From Sorangium cellulosum (GTDB lineage Bacteria > Myxococcota_A > Polyangia > Polyangiales > Polyangiaceae): a stretch of DNA of 64,000 nt. Below, piece after piece: positions 24,481-31,927 of this stretch (position 1 is the first letter of the stretch; the number at the start of each line of letters is the position of its first letter). The position numbers were made by a program, and so were the translations under genes. A model generated the notes under the pieces. That model saw nothing but the letters and a program-made list of their open reading frames with translations, was not told the DNA's origin and made no database searches. The stretch spans positions 2,232,001 through 2,296,000 of the forward strand of contig NZ_CP012670.1 of the NCBI RefSeq assembly GCF_004135735.1, given 5' to 3'.

Positions 24481-25215
24481 CTAGCCGAGCAGCACGCGCT
24501 CGCCGTCGATGCGCGTATCTTTCTCCGACGTGATCGTCGTCCGGCGCCCGAGCAGCTCGAGGGTGCTCGACACCAGCGTGCGAAGACGACCGGCGCGCGT
24601 CTCGAGGAGCCCTTCCACGTCGTGAAACACATCCACGGCGCGCTCGATGACGCGGCCGGCGCGCAGCTCCCACTGGCCCACCGCCCAGTCCGCCTTGACG
24701 GCATCGACAGCGAGCGCCCCCGCGGAGACGCGCGCCTCCTCGCTCGCCAGCGCGATCGAATCCTGCGTCAGCTCGATCTTGCTCCCGTCCACGCCCGCCG
24801 AGAGGATCACACGTCCGGCAGGCGCCGAGAGCGTGAGATCGGACGTCGCGGAGATCCTCAGCTCGCCCGTGGCACCATCCAGGCTCGCGACCAGCGCGCC
24901 TCCGGGATCGAAGAGCGCGAGCACCTGCCCCTCGACGGTCGCCCTGGCCCCGGAGGGCGCCACGAGCTGGGAAGGCTGCGCGGCGTGCACGACGCCCGTC
25001 ACGTAGACGGTGCCCGAGTCCGCCTCCTGAGCGAGCACGCGATCGCCCGTCGTGGGGCGATAACCCGGCACCGCGATGCGGGCAGTCCATTCGGTCTCCG
25101 AGCGCGAAACGCCGCGCAGGCGGACGCGCCCCTCCTCCACGCCCAGCACGAGCGCCTCGACCACGGGCTGGGCGGACACTCCTCCTCGCTGCGCTGCCCC
25201 ATGTCCTGTCTTCAT
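24481..25215 (-). CDS. DUF3540 protein of the T6SS island
   Basis: 244 residues from the ATG at 25215, 4 bases after the upstream pentapeptide gene. The N-terminal half has an OB-fold-like pattern ('RIAVPGYRPTTGDRVLAQEADSGTVYVTGVVHA'). The C-terminal half shows beta-helix-like strands ('GELRISATSDLTLSAPAGRVILSAGVDGSKIELTQDSIALASEEARVSA') resembling VgrG tails, closing with a helical/RTTIT segment. DUF3540 genes are regularly found with DUF2169, DUF4150 and pentapeptide genes near vgrG. A structural or adaptor role at the spike is the usual inference. Confidence 0.85.
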   Translation of the reverse strand: MKTGHGAAQRGGVSAQPVVEALVLGVEEGRVRLRGVSRSETEWTARIAVPGYRPTTGDRVLAQEADSGTVYVTGVVHAAQPSQLVAPSGARATVEGQVLALFDPGGALVASLDGATGELRISATSDLTLSAPAGRVILSAGVDGSKIELTQDSIALASEEARVSAGALAVDAVKADWAVGQWELRAGRVIERAVDVFHDVEGLLETRAGRLRTLVSSTLELLGRRTTITSEKDTRIDGERVLLG

Positions 25216-25219
25216 GACG

Positions 25220-26296
25220 TCACCCGTTGGTAGAGAAATCTTCCGCCGCCGCCCGGTCTGGATCGGTCCCACGAAGGCCCGTCCTGCTCGCGCCCGAGAG
25301 CCGCGCCTGGCTCATGTTCGCGCGGTGCGTGTTCGCGAAATCGAGGATGGCATCGGCCAGCGTGGCGTGGCTCAGGTCCGCGTGGGACAGGTCTGCCCAC
25401 GAAAGCGAGGCGCCCTCCAGCGAGGCGCCCCGCAGATCGGCCTTGCCGAGCCTGGCCTGACCCAGCTTGGCGCCTCGAAGCTGCACCCCCGGCGCCCTGA
25501 CGCGGACGAGCTCGGCGTCCTCGAGGAGGGCCTGCGATAGATCGGCCCCATCGAGCCTCGCCTCGGTGAAGTCCGCGCGCTTGCCCTGGAGGCCCATGAG
25601 CCTGGCGCGCCGCAGATCGGCCCGCGCGAAGCAGCTCTGGCCCGCCTTGACCCCGCGCAGATCGGCGCCCTCGAGCCTGGCGTCGGACAGGTTGGCATCC
25701 TCGAGGCTCGCGCCACGGAAGCTCACACCCGAGCCCTCGACCCGCTCCAGCAGGCACTGTCGGAGCTCGGTGCGCTCGTCCAGCTTGCACGTCGTGAGGT
25801 CCGCGCCGCTGAAGTCCGCCAGAAAGAAGCGTGCTCCCCGAAGATCGGCCGCGCCGAGCGCGGAGCTCCCCACACGGCACGTCGTGAGATCCAGCCCGGC
25901 GAGCGACGCGCCCGCGAGCGTGACGTCCGAGAGGTCCGTGCGGAGGAAGCGCGCCTCGCGCAGATCGGCGCCGGTCAGATCGGCCCCCGCCAGGTTGGCC
26001 TCCACGAGGAGCGCCTGCGCGAGGCGCGCGCCGAGGAGCTGGGCATCGGCCAGGTCGGCGTCGGTGAAGTCGGCCCCGGCGAGCTCGACCCCCGAGAACT
26101 GCGCGCCGGTGAGCCGCGACCCGGCGAGCTTGGCCCCCGCGAGCGACACGCTCACCCACTGCGTTCGCTGGAGGTCCATCTCGCGCAGATCGACGCCGGC
26201 GAGGTCCAGCGCCTCGACGCGCACACCCCGCGCCCTGCCCTGAGCGCAGAGCTCCATCAGATGAGCGCGGTTCGTGACGACGGTGGCTGCGGTCAT
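25220..26296 (-). CDS. Pentapeptide-repeat protein of the T6SS island
   Basis: 358 residues from the ATG at 26296. A short helical N-terminus (TNRAHLMELCAQGRARG) precedes almost uninterrupted pentapeptide repeats ('AGVDLREMDLQRTQW', 'GADFTDADLADAQLLGARL') to about residue 335, with a central interruption near 185-215 ('CKLDERTELRQCLLERVEG') that divides two helices. No membrane segment. First gene of the four-gene unit. Its 5' flank (26309 onward) is the left end of a 3-kb tandem duplication. Pentapeptide proteins in such islands probably act as adaptors; the alternative DNA-gyrase-mimic role is not supported by context. Confidence 0.88.
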   Translation of the reverse strand: MTAATVVTNRAHLMELCAQGRARGVRVEALDLAGVDLREMDLQRTQWVSVSLAGAKLAGSRLTGAQFSGVELAGADFTDADLADAQLLGARLAQALLVEANLAGADLTGADLREARFLRTDLSDVTLAGASLAGLDLTTCRVGSSALGAADLRGARFFLADFSGADLTTCKLDERTELRQCLLERVEGSGVSFRGASLEDANLSDARLEGADLRGVKAGQSCFARADLRRARLMGLQGKRADFTEARLDGADLSQALLEDAELVRVRAPGVQLRGAKLGQARLGKADLRGASLEGASLSWADLSHADLSHATLADAILDFANTHRANMSQARLSGASRTGLRGTDPDRAAAEDFSTNG

Positions 26297-26380
26297 CGTG
26301 GCTCCTCGGCGCCGGCCCGGCGCACGCGCCATCCTACCGGAGGCGCCGGGCGCCCAGGGGGAAATGTGCACTCCTCCGCG

Positions 26381-26839
26381 TCACGCGCCGTCGTCTTCTT
26401 CCCTGGGACGCTTGATCCCGTAGAGCTGCCCGTCGCCGGCGTCGAGCAGCTTGAAGCGCGGCTGTCGCATCTGCGGCGGGATATGCGCCTCCACGAAGCG
26501 GTTCCAGTTCGACGCCATCACGCAGAGGGCCTGGAAATACGTCTCGGGGTCGAGCCGCAGCGAGGAGACCACACGCGCGCGCTCCGCTCCGGCGCGCCCA
26601 TCAGGCGCGTTGCGGCCCGGGAACGGCGCGTGCTCGGTGAACACGACGGCGAACTGGCGCGGCGAGTGCAAGACCTGCACACCGTTCGCCGCAGCGGGCG
26701 TCGCCTCGGTCGACCAGTCGATCGGCATCGCGCCCGGCTCGGCAGGGGTCGCGGTCCCGCCCGCCTTCATGGCCTCCTGCATCTTCATGGCCTCCTGCAT
26801 CGCCTTGAGCGCGCGTTCGGCTTCCTCGGGGCTGCTCAT
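26381..26839 (-). CDS. DUF3467-like protein, copy 1
   Basis: 152 residues from the ATG at 26839. The N-terminus is helical with a Met/Ala/Lys-rich repeat (AMQEAMKMQEAMKA). The core 'VQVLHSPRQFAVVFTEHAPFPGR' plus 'ARVVSSLRLDPETYFQALCVMASNWNRFVEAHI' resembles DUF3467 proteins (a beta-strand pair with a 'arvvmsp.ha..l...l..n...ye' helix). Cytoplasmic, function unknown. It is divergent from the ASH-domain gene with a 73-base gap. Nearly identical to copy 2 at 29396-29836, from which it differs by a 6-residue insertion (KMQEAM-type) in the N-terminal helix and a few substitutions. Confidence 0.7.
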   Translation of the reverse strand: MSSPEEAERALKAMQEAMKMQEAMKAGGTATPAEPGAMPIDWSTEATPAAANGVQVLHSPRQFAVVFTEHAPFPGRNAPDGRAGAERARVVSSLRLDPETYFQALCVMASNWNRFVEAHIPPQMRQPRFKLLDAGDGQLYGIKRPREEDDGA

Positions 26840-26912
26840 GGCAGGCGGCATAGCAGAATCCTGGGCTTGGGCGTATGGGATCGGTCGTCTCTCCGGCATA
26901 ATGGTCGCGCCC

Positions 26913-28853
26913 ATGACGTCGACCCAGCCGGATGTCCCCTCCACCAGCAGCTCGAGCGCGCTGACCTTCTCCCCGAACCCGCTGGGCTTCGGTCCCGTGC
27001 CCGCGGGGGAGGCCGCCGTGCAGGTGGTCGTGGTGCGAAACGGCACGAGCGAGGCGGCAAACCTCGCGATCGATGCCAGCGCCGCCGAGTTCAGCATCGC
27101 GAGCGGCCCGACGACGGTCGACGCAGGGCAGGTGGCCGAGCTGTTCCTGCAGTATCGGTCCGCGGCCGAAGGCACGCACGCGGGGACCTTGACGGCGACG
27201 GGCCTGTCGGGCGAGCTCGGGCGCTGCTCGCTGTCCGGCACGACCATCCCGAGCCTCACGATCGATCCCAGCGCGATCGCCTTCGGCGACGTGCCGGTCG
27301 GGCAGACCCGCGTGGACTCGCTCTTCGTCACGAACGCGACCGGCAGCGATGTGAACCTCGAGCTGATCTCCGTGGTCGGGGGCACGTTCACGCTCTCGCC
27401 CTCGACGGTGCGGAGCACGGCGGTGCCGACGCTGATCGCGGTCACCTACGTGCCGGACGACGTCGGCGCCGCCCAGGCCACGATTCGCCTCTCCGACGCG
27501 CTCACCGCATCGCTCTCGGGAAACGGGATCGTCCCGGAGGAGCCGGACGACGTCAACCTCGTGGCCGCACAACGCTTCAAGGTCGAGGTGCCGTTCGACC
27601 GGGCGCGCCTCTTCCTCGGGGCCGGCGTCGCCAGCAGCCCGGCGGGCACCTTCTCGAACGTCGACGGCTGCGGCCTCGACGCCGACTCGAACATCTACCT
27701 CAGCGCGCGCACCGGCCGTATCTTCGCGCAAGCGGGCACTGACGTCTTCCTCCAGGCCGACGGCGGCATCGACGGAGACGGCTTCGCGCAGCTCCACCAA
27801 CAAGGATCGGACGGGAAGGCGATCCTCAGCTCGAACGGCGCGACGTACGTCGCGGGAAAGCGCGGTGTCGTCATCAGCGCCGGCGTCAAGGTCGGGCGGA
27901 AGAACGGGGATTCGTTCGACGGGAGCGCGCCCGACACGGACAAGATCGACAACTGGACCAAGTTCTTCGCCGCGGTCGACGTGGTCGTCGCCACCAAGCT
28001 CGCGTACGACGCGATCAGAAGCTACCTGGACGACCGCAAATCGACGCCGCCCTACAAGCAGTGCATCGAGCTCGTCGCCGCGGGCATCGCCTCGACCGCC
28101 CCGTTCGTCGGTGGGTCGGGCGCCGCCGGCAAGATCCCGGGCATCACGATGTTCGGGGCGGGCGGCATCTCGATCTTCAGCCCTGCGTACACCGCTGTCT
28201 ACGGCGTGGGGGGGCTCGCCCTGGTCTCCCTCTTCCCAACGATGTTCGGAATGGTCGACGCGACGATCTGGGCGGGGGACGACGTCGGCATCACGGCCGC
28301 GACGGGCTCCGTGAAGGTGTTCGGTAGCGAGTCGGTGAACGTGCACTCCGCGAAAGAGGTGTCGATCGAGGCGTCGACCAGCAAGCACCAGGACGGCGGC
28401 GAGATCAAGCTCATGGGGAAATCGATCTCGATCGGCAGCGACGTGGCTTCAGCGAAGGCGCCGGAAACGAGCCAGATCAAGATGGGGGCGCAGTCGCTCG
28501 AGATCCGGATCGGCGTTGGCTTCATCACGATGAACGCCCAGGGCCACATCGAGCTCGGCACGGGCGACAACAAGATCACCATTGGTCCCGAAGGCATCGA
28601 GCTCGACGCCAAGAAGGTCACTGCCCGCGGCGGCGAGTCCCGCCTGAGGCTCTCCGAGGAGCAGGCGGTGCTCCGGTTCGAGGGCGGCGGCACGCTGGGC
28701 ATCGACCAGCACATTGTCTGTCTGTACAAGGACCGTAACAACGGGGTGTACTTCGCGGAAGAGAAGGCCGTGGTGAAATACAACACAACGAGCAGACTTG
28801 AATTGGAGGCGACGGGCTCGTACCTCCATGGAAAACGCGTCTTTGGGGTTTGA
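26913..28853 (+). CDS. ASH-domain / VgrG-tail-like beta-helix protein, copy 1
   Basis: 646 residues from the ATG at 26913 (an in-frame ATG at 26901 is possible). Residues about 15-210 are two ASH/HYDIN-like Ig repeats ('LTFSPNPLGFGPVPAGEAAVQVVVVRN', then 'LTIDPSAIAFGDVPVGQTRVDSLFVTN'). Residues about 225-320 ('GLDADSNIYLSARTGRIFAQAGTDVFLQADGG', 'GSDGKAILSSNG.TYVAG') and about 455-640 ('DVGITAATGSVKVFGSESVNVHSAKEVSIEAS', 'EIKLMGKSISIG') look like the beta-helix strands of VgrG needle regions. Between them is a hydrophobic Gly-rich segment (about 385-445, 'GITMFGAGGISIFSPAYTAVYGVGGLALVSLFP'), possibly membrane-active. Convergent with a vgrG gene. Spike component or secreted cargo is inferred; no enzymatic motif is seen. 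Confidence 0.8.
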   Translation: MTSTQPDVPSTSSSSALTFSPNPLGFGPVPAGEAAVQVVVVRNGTSEAANLAIDASAAEFSIASGPTTVDAGQVAELFLQYRSAAEGTHAGTLTATGLSGELGRCSLSGTTIPSLTIDPSAIAFGDVPVGQTRVDSLFVTNATGSDVNLELISVVGGTFTLSPSTVRSTAVPTLIAVTYVPDDVGAAQATIRLSDALTASLSGNGIVPEEPDDVNLVAAQRFKVEVPFDRARLFLGAGVASSPAGTFSNVDGCGLDADSNIYLSARTGRIFAQAGTDVFLQADGGIDGDGFAQLHQQGSDGKAILSSNGATYVAGKRGVVISAGVKVGRKNGDSFDGSAPDTDKIDNWTKFFAAVDVVVATKLAYDAIRSYLDDRKSTPPYKQCIELVAAGIASTAPFVGGSGAAGKIPGITMFGAGGISIFSPAYTAVYGVGGLALVSLFPTMFGMVDATIWAGDDVGITAATGSVKVFGSESVNVHSAKEVSIEASTSKHQDGGEIKLMGKSISIGSDVASAKAPETSQIKMGAQSLEIRIGVGFITMNAQGHIELGTGDNKITIGPEGIELDAKKVTARGGESRLRLSEEQAVLRFEGGGTLGIDQHIVCLYKDRNNGVYFAEEKAVVKYNTTSRLELEATGSYLHGKRVFGV

Positions 28854-28863
28854 TCCCGAACCT

Positions 28864-28905
28864 CCAGCGGTGGTCGTCGCTCTTCCCGACGATCTGGACC
28901 GCTGG
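28864..28905. terminator. Hairpin between convergent ASH and vgrG genes, copy 1
   Basis: CCAGCGG (28864-28870) pairs with CCGCTGG (28899-28905), with an inner TCGTC/GACGA pair. It lies in the 66-base convergent gap. In copy 2 (31866 onward) the outer pairing is largely lost. Confidence 0.5.
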
Positions 28906-28919
28906 GCTCCGCGTCGCGA

Positions 28920-29321
28920 TCAGACGTAGTCGTCGAGCTCGACGACGATGCCCGAGACGGTCCTGATCTGATTGACGCGCGCGTTCGAGGCCGTCACCGG
29001 GGATGGCGCCGACTCGTTGGGGATGGCGCCGAGGATGATCGGCCTGTCGGGATCGCCGTCGATGAACCCGAGCAGCACCTCCGTGCCCGGCTTGACAGGG
29101 AAATGCATGCCGTAGCCCGGTCCCGCGTGCGGCTGCGCCATGCGCACCGGCCGCGACGCCTTGGCGCCGCCGCCCGCCGCTGTGTCGAAATGGAACTGGA
29201 CGGTGTACCTGCCCGTCGGATCGATCCGCGCGCGCTGCCGGACCGCGTTCGACTCCACGACCCCGCTGAGCAGCCCGTGGATCCGCGGCCTCGGCGTGAT
29301 CCTGGGCGGCCTGTACGCGCG
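28920..29321 (-). pseudogene. vgrG, 3' fragment created by the duplication
   Basis: The frame encodes the last about 134 residues of VgrG, from 'RPRIHGLLSGVVESNAV' through the OB-fold ('VQFHFDTAAGGGAKASRPVRMAQPHAGPGYGMHFPVKPGTEVLLGFIDGDPDRPIILGAIPN') to the stop. It is nearly identical to the end of the complete vgrG at 31928-33373. The N-terminal gp27-like part is missing because the sequence switches at 29321-29324 to the duplicated left flank. A GTG at 29258 could start a 112-residue product, but without the gp27 part it cannot form a normal spike. Confidence 0.88.
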
Positions 29322-29395
29322 TAGCGCCGGCCCGGCGCACGCGCCATCCTACCGGAGGCGCCGGGCGCCCAGGGGGAAATGTGCACTCCTCCGCG

Positions 29396-29836
29396 TCACG
29401 CGCCGTCGTCTTCTTCCTTGGGACGCTTGATCCCGTAGAGCTGCCCGTCGCCGGCGTCGAGCAGCTTGAAGCGCGGCTGTCGCATCTGCGGCGGGATATG
29501 CGCCTCCACGAAGCGGTTCCAGTTCGACGCCATCACGCACAGCGCCTGGAAATACATCTCGGGGTCGAGCCGCAGCGAGGAGACCACGCGCGCGCGCTCC
29601 GCTCCGGCGCGCCCATCGGGCGCGTTGCGGCCCGGGAACGGCGCGTGCTCGGTGAACACGACGGCGAACTGGCGCGGCGAGTGCAAGACCTGCACGCCGT
29701 TCGCCGCGGCGGGCGTCGCCTCCGTGGACCAGTCGATCGGCATCGCGCCCGGCTCGGCAGGGGTCGCGGCGCCGCTCGCCTTCATGGCCTCTTGCATCGC
29801 TTTGATCGCGCTCTCGGCGTCCTCGGGGCTGCCCAT
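29396..29836 (-). CDS. DUF3467-like protein, copy 2
   Basis: 146 residues from the ATG at 29836. The last about 125 residues are almost identical to copy 1 (26381-26839); only conservative changes such as PEMYF for PETYF and RPKEE for RPREE are visible. The N-terminal helix lacks the six-residue insertion of copy 1. The near-identity contrasts with the divergence of the adjacent ASH genes, so this gene is either under stronger constraint or homogenised by gene conversion. Divergent from the second ASH gene. Confidence 0.7.
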   Translation of the reverse strand: MGSPEDAESAIKAMQEAMKASGAATPAEPGAMPIDWSTEATPAAANGVQVLHSPRQFAVVFTEHAPFPGRNAPDGRAGAERARVVSSLRLDPEMYFQALCVMASNWNRFVEAHIPPQMRQPRFKLLDAGDGQLYGIKRPKEEDDGA

Positions 29837-29908
29837 CCGGGCCGTATAGCAGAGGGCTGCGCTTAGGGGTATGGGCCGGGGCCGTCTTCCGGCATAGTGG
29901 GCGCGCCC

Positions 29909-31855
29909 ATGACGTCGACCCAGCCGACCCCCGCCTCCACCGGCAGAGCGAGCTCGCTGACCTTCTCCCCCGCCGCGCTGCGCTTCGGGCCCGTGCCCGC
30001 AGGGGCGGCCGACGTGCGCGTGGTCGTGGTGCAGAACGGCACGGACGAGGCGGTGAGCCTCGCGCTCGATCCCGGCGCCGCCGAGTTCAGCGTCCTGGGC
30101 GACGCGACGACGGTCGACGCCGGGCAAGAGGCCGAGCTGTTTTTGCAGTATCAATCCGCGGCCGAAGGCACGCACAGGGTGGCCTTGACGGCGACGGGCC
30201 AGTCGGGCGAGCTCGGGCGCTGCGCGCTCTCCGGCACGACCATCCCGAGCCTGACGATCGAGCCCGGCGCGATCACCTTCGGCGACGTGCCGGTCGGGCA
30301 GAGCCGCGTGGAGGTGCTCTTCGTCACGAACGCGACCGGCAGCGACGTCGAGCTCGTGCTGAGCCCGGAGAGCGGGGGCACGTTCACGATCTCGCCCGCA
30401 AACGTGCCGAGCACGTCGGTGCCGACGGTGATCGCGGTCACTTACGTGCCTGATGCGATCGGCCCCGCCCAGGCCACGCTCCGCCTCTCGGGCTCGCCGC
30501 TCTCCGCATCGCTCTCGGGAGCCGGCGTCGACCCTGGCGACATCGAGTTCGTGGACGCGAACGCACAGCGCTTCAAGGTCGAGGTGCCGTTCGACCACGC
30601 GCGCCTGTTCCTCGGGGCCGGCGTCACCAGCAGCCCGGCGGGCACCTTCTCGAACGTCGACGGCTGCGGCCTCGACGCCGACTCGAACATCTACCTCAGC
30701 GCGCGCAACAAGCGCATCTTCGCGCAAGCGGGCGGGGACATCTTTCTCCAGGCCGACGGCGGCGAAGAAGGAGATGGCTTCGCGCAGCTGCACCAGCAAG
30801 GATCGGACGGGAAGGCGATCCTCAGCTCGAACGGCACGGCGTACGTGGCGGGAAAGGGCGGCGTCACCATCAGCGCCGGCGTCAAGGTCAAGCGCGAGGA
30901 CGGCGGGACGTTCGACAGCACGCCAGACACCGGGACGATTGACACCCTTGCAATCACCTTCACCGCGTTTGACATGGCCGTCGCTTGCAAGCTCGCCTAC
31001 GACGCGGTGCAGAGCTACCTGGAAGATCGCGCCGATACGCCGCGCCGGAAGCAGTTCCTGGAGATCGCCGGTGCGGCCGCGGCCTGCGCCGCCCCCGTCC
31101 TCGGCGGGTTTGGCGCCGGCGGCGTGGTCCCGGGCGTCACGCTCTTCGGGGCGGGCGGCATCTCGATCTTCAGCCCTGCGTATACCGTCGTTCACGGCGT
31201 GGCGGGGCTCGCCCTCGTTTCCATGTACCCGGCGATCTTCGGCCTGATCGACGCGACGATCTGGGCGGGGGACGACGTCGGCATCACGGCCTCGACGGGC
31301 GCCGTGAAGGTGTTTGGTGGCAAGTCGGTGAATGTGCACTCCGCGGAAGAGATCTCGATCGAGGCGTCGACCAACAAGCACAAGGACGGTGGCACGATCG
31401 AGCTCAAGGGGAAGGCGATCAAGATCGGCAGCGGCGCAGGTTCAGCGACGGAGCCGCGCACGAGTGTAGTCTTCCTCGAAGCGGCAGAGGTGCTCCGGAT
31501 CGACGTCGGCGCTATCGACGTCGGCGCTACGGAGGCTGAGGGCATCATCGAGCTCGGCGTGGGCGACAACAGGATCAGCATCACTCATGACGGCATCGAG
31601 ATCACGGCCAAGAAGTTCAGCGTCTTTGCCGGAAAATCTTATCTGGAGCTCTCCGACAAGGACTTGACGCTCAACTTCAAGGACGGCGGCCAGCTGGTCC
31701 TAGACCAGGAGTGTGCCGCTCTGGAGCGAGGCGGCGCCGGCGCGGTGATTCTCTCGCAGGGTAAAGCCGTGCTGCAACACACTGGCACCAGTCGGCTCCT
31801 CTTGAACAAGAGTGGCCTGGATTTCAAAGGCAAAAAGCACAACCTCGGCAGTTGA
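29909..31855 (+). CDS. ASH-domain / VgrG-tail-like beta-helix protein, copy 2
   Basis: 648 residues from the ATG at 29909 (an in-frame GTG at 29897 is possible). Same order as copy 1: two ASH repeats ('LTFSPAALRFGPVPAGAADVRVVVVQN', 'LTIEPGAITFGDVPVGQSRVEVLFVTN'), the 'GLDADSNIYLSARNKRIFAQAGGDIFLQADGG' strands, the Gly-rich hydrophobic segment ('GVTLFGAGGISIFSPAYTVVHGVAGLALVSMYP') and beta-helix strands at the end. Domain ends and the hydrophobic core are conserved. The stretch after the first beta-helix part and the last about 150 residues differ strongly from copy 1 ('VVFLEAAEVLRIDVGAIDVGATEAEGIIELG'). Paralogue diversification within one spike locus. Confidence 0.8.
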   Translation: MTSTQPTPASTGRASSLTFSPAALRFGPVPAGAADVRVVVVQNGTDEAVSLALDPGAAEFSVLGDATTVDAGQEAELFLQYQSAAEGTHRVALTATGQSGELGRCALSGTTIPSLTIEPGAITFGDVPVGQSRVEVLFVTNATGSDVELVLSPESGGTFTISPANVPSTSVPTVIAVTYVPDAIGPAQATLRLSGSPLSASLSGAGVDPGDIEFVDANAQRFKVEVPFDHARLFLGAGVTSSPAGTFSNVDGCGLDADSNIYLSARNKRIFAQAGGDIFLQADGGEEGDGFAQLHQQGSDGKAILSSNGTAYVAGKGGVTISAGVKVKREDGGTFDSTPDTGTIDTLAITFTAFDMAVACKLAYDAVQSYLEDRADTPRRKQFLEIAGAAAACAAPVLGGFGAGGVVPGVTLFGAGGISIFSPAYTVVHGVAGLALVSMYPAIFGLIDATIWAGDDVGITASTGAVKVFGGKSVNVHSAEEISIEASTNKHKDGGTIELKGKAIKIGSGAGSATEPRTSVVFLEAAEVLRIDVGAIDVGATEAEGIIELGVGDNRISITHDGIEITAKKFSVFAGKSYLELSDKDLTLNFKDGGQLVLDQECAALERGGAGAVILSQGKAVLQHTGTSRLLLNKSGLDFKGKKHNLGS

Positions 31856-31927
31856 TCCCGGTCCTCCAGCGGGGGTCGTCGCTCTTCCCGAGGATGTAGG
31901 CGCCGAGCGCTCGGCTCCGCGTCGTGC

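Larger units (their letters stand above)
26309..29321. repeat. Tandem duplication, copy 1
   Basis: A 3.0-kb block holding DUF3467 (-), ASH/beta-helix protein (+) and the 3' part of vgrG (-). It reappears at 29324-32329 with an offset of 3015 at the left end and 3008 at the right. The left flank is nearly identical (GCGCCGGCCCGGCGCACGCG at 26309 and 29324), as are the DUF3467 genes and the vgrG ends. The middle of the ASH gene is diverged. At 29321-29324 vgrG sequence is joined directly to the left-flank sequence, marking the junction. Confidence 0.93.

Noticed and set aside
26601..28388. 595-codon minus frame across the ASH gene
   Set aside because: Shadow frame; only the DUF3467 part in another frame is supported by duplication and motifs.
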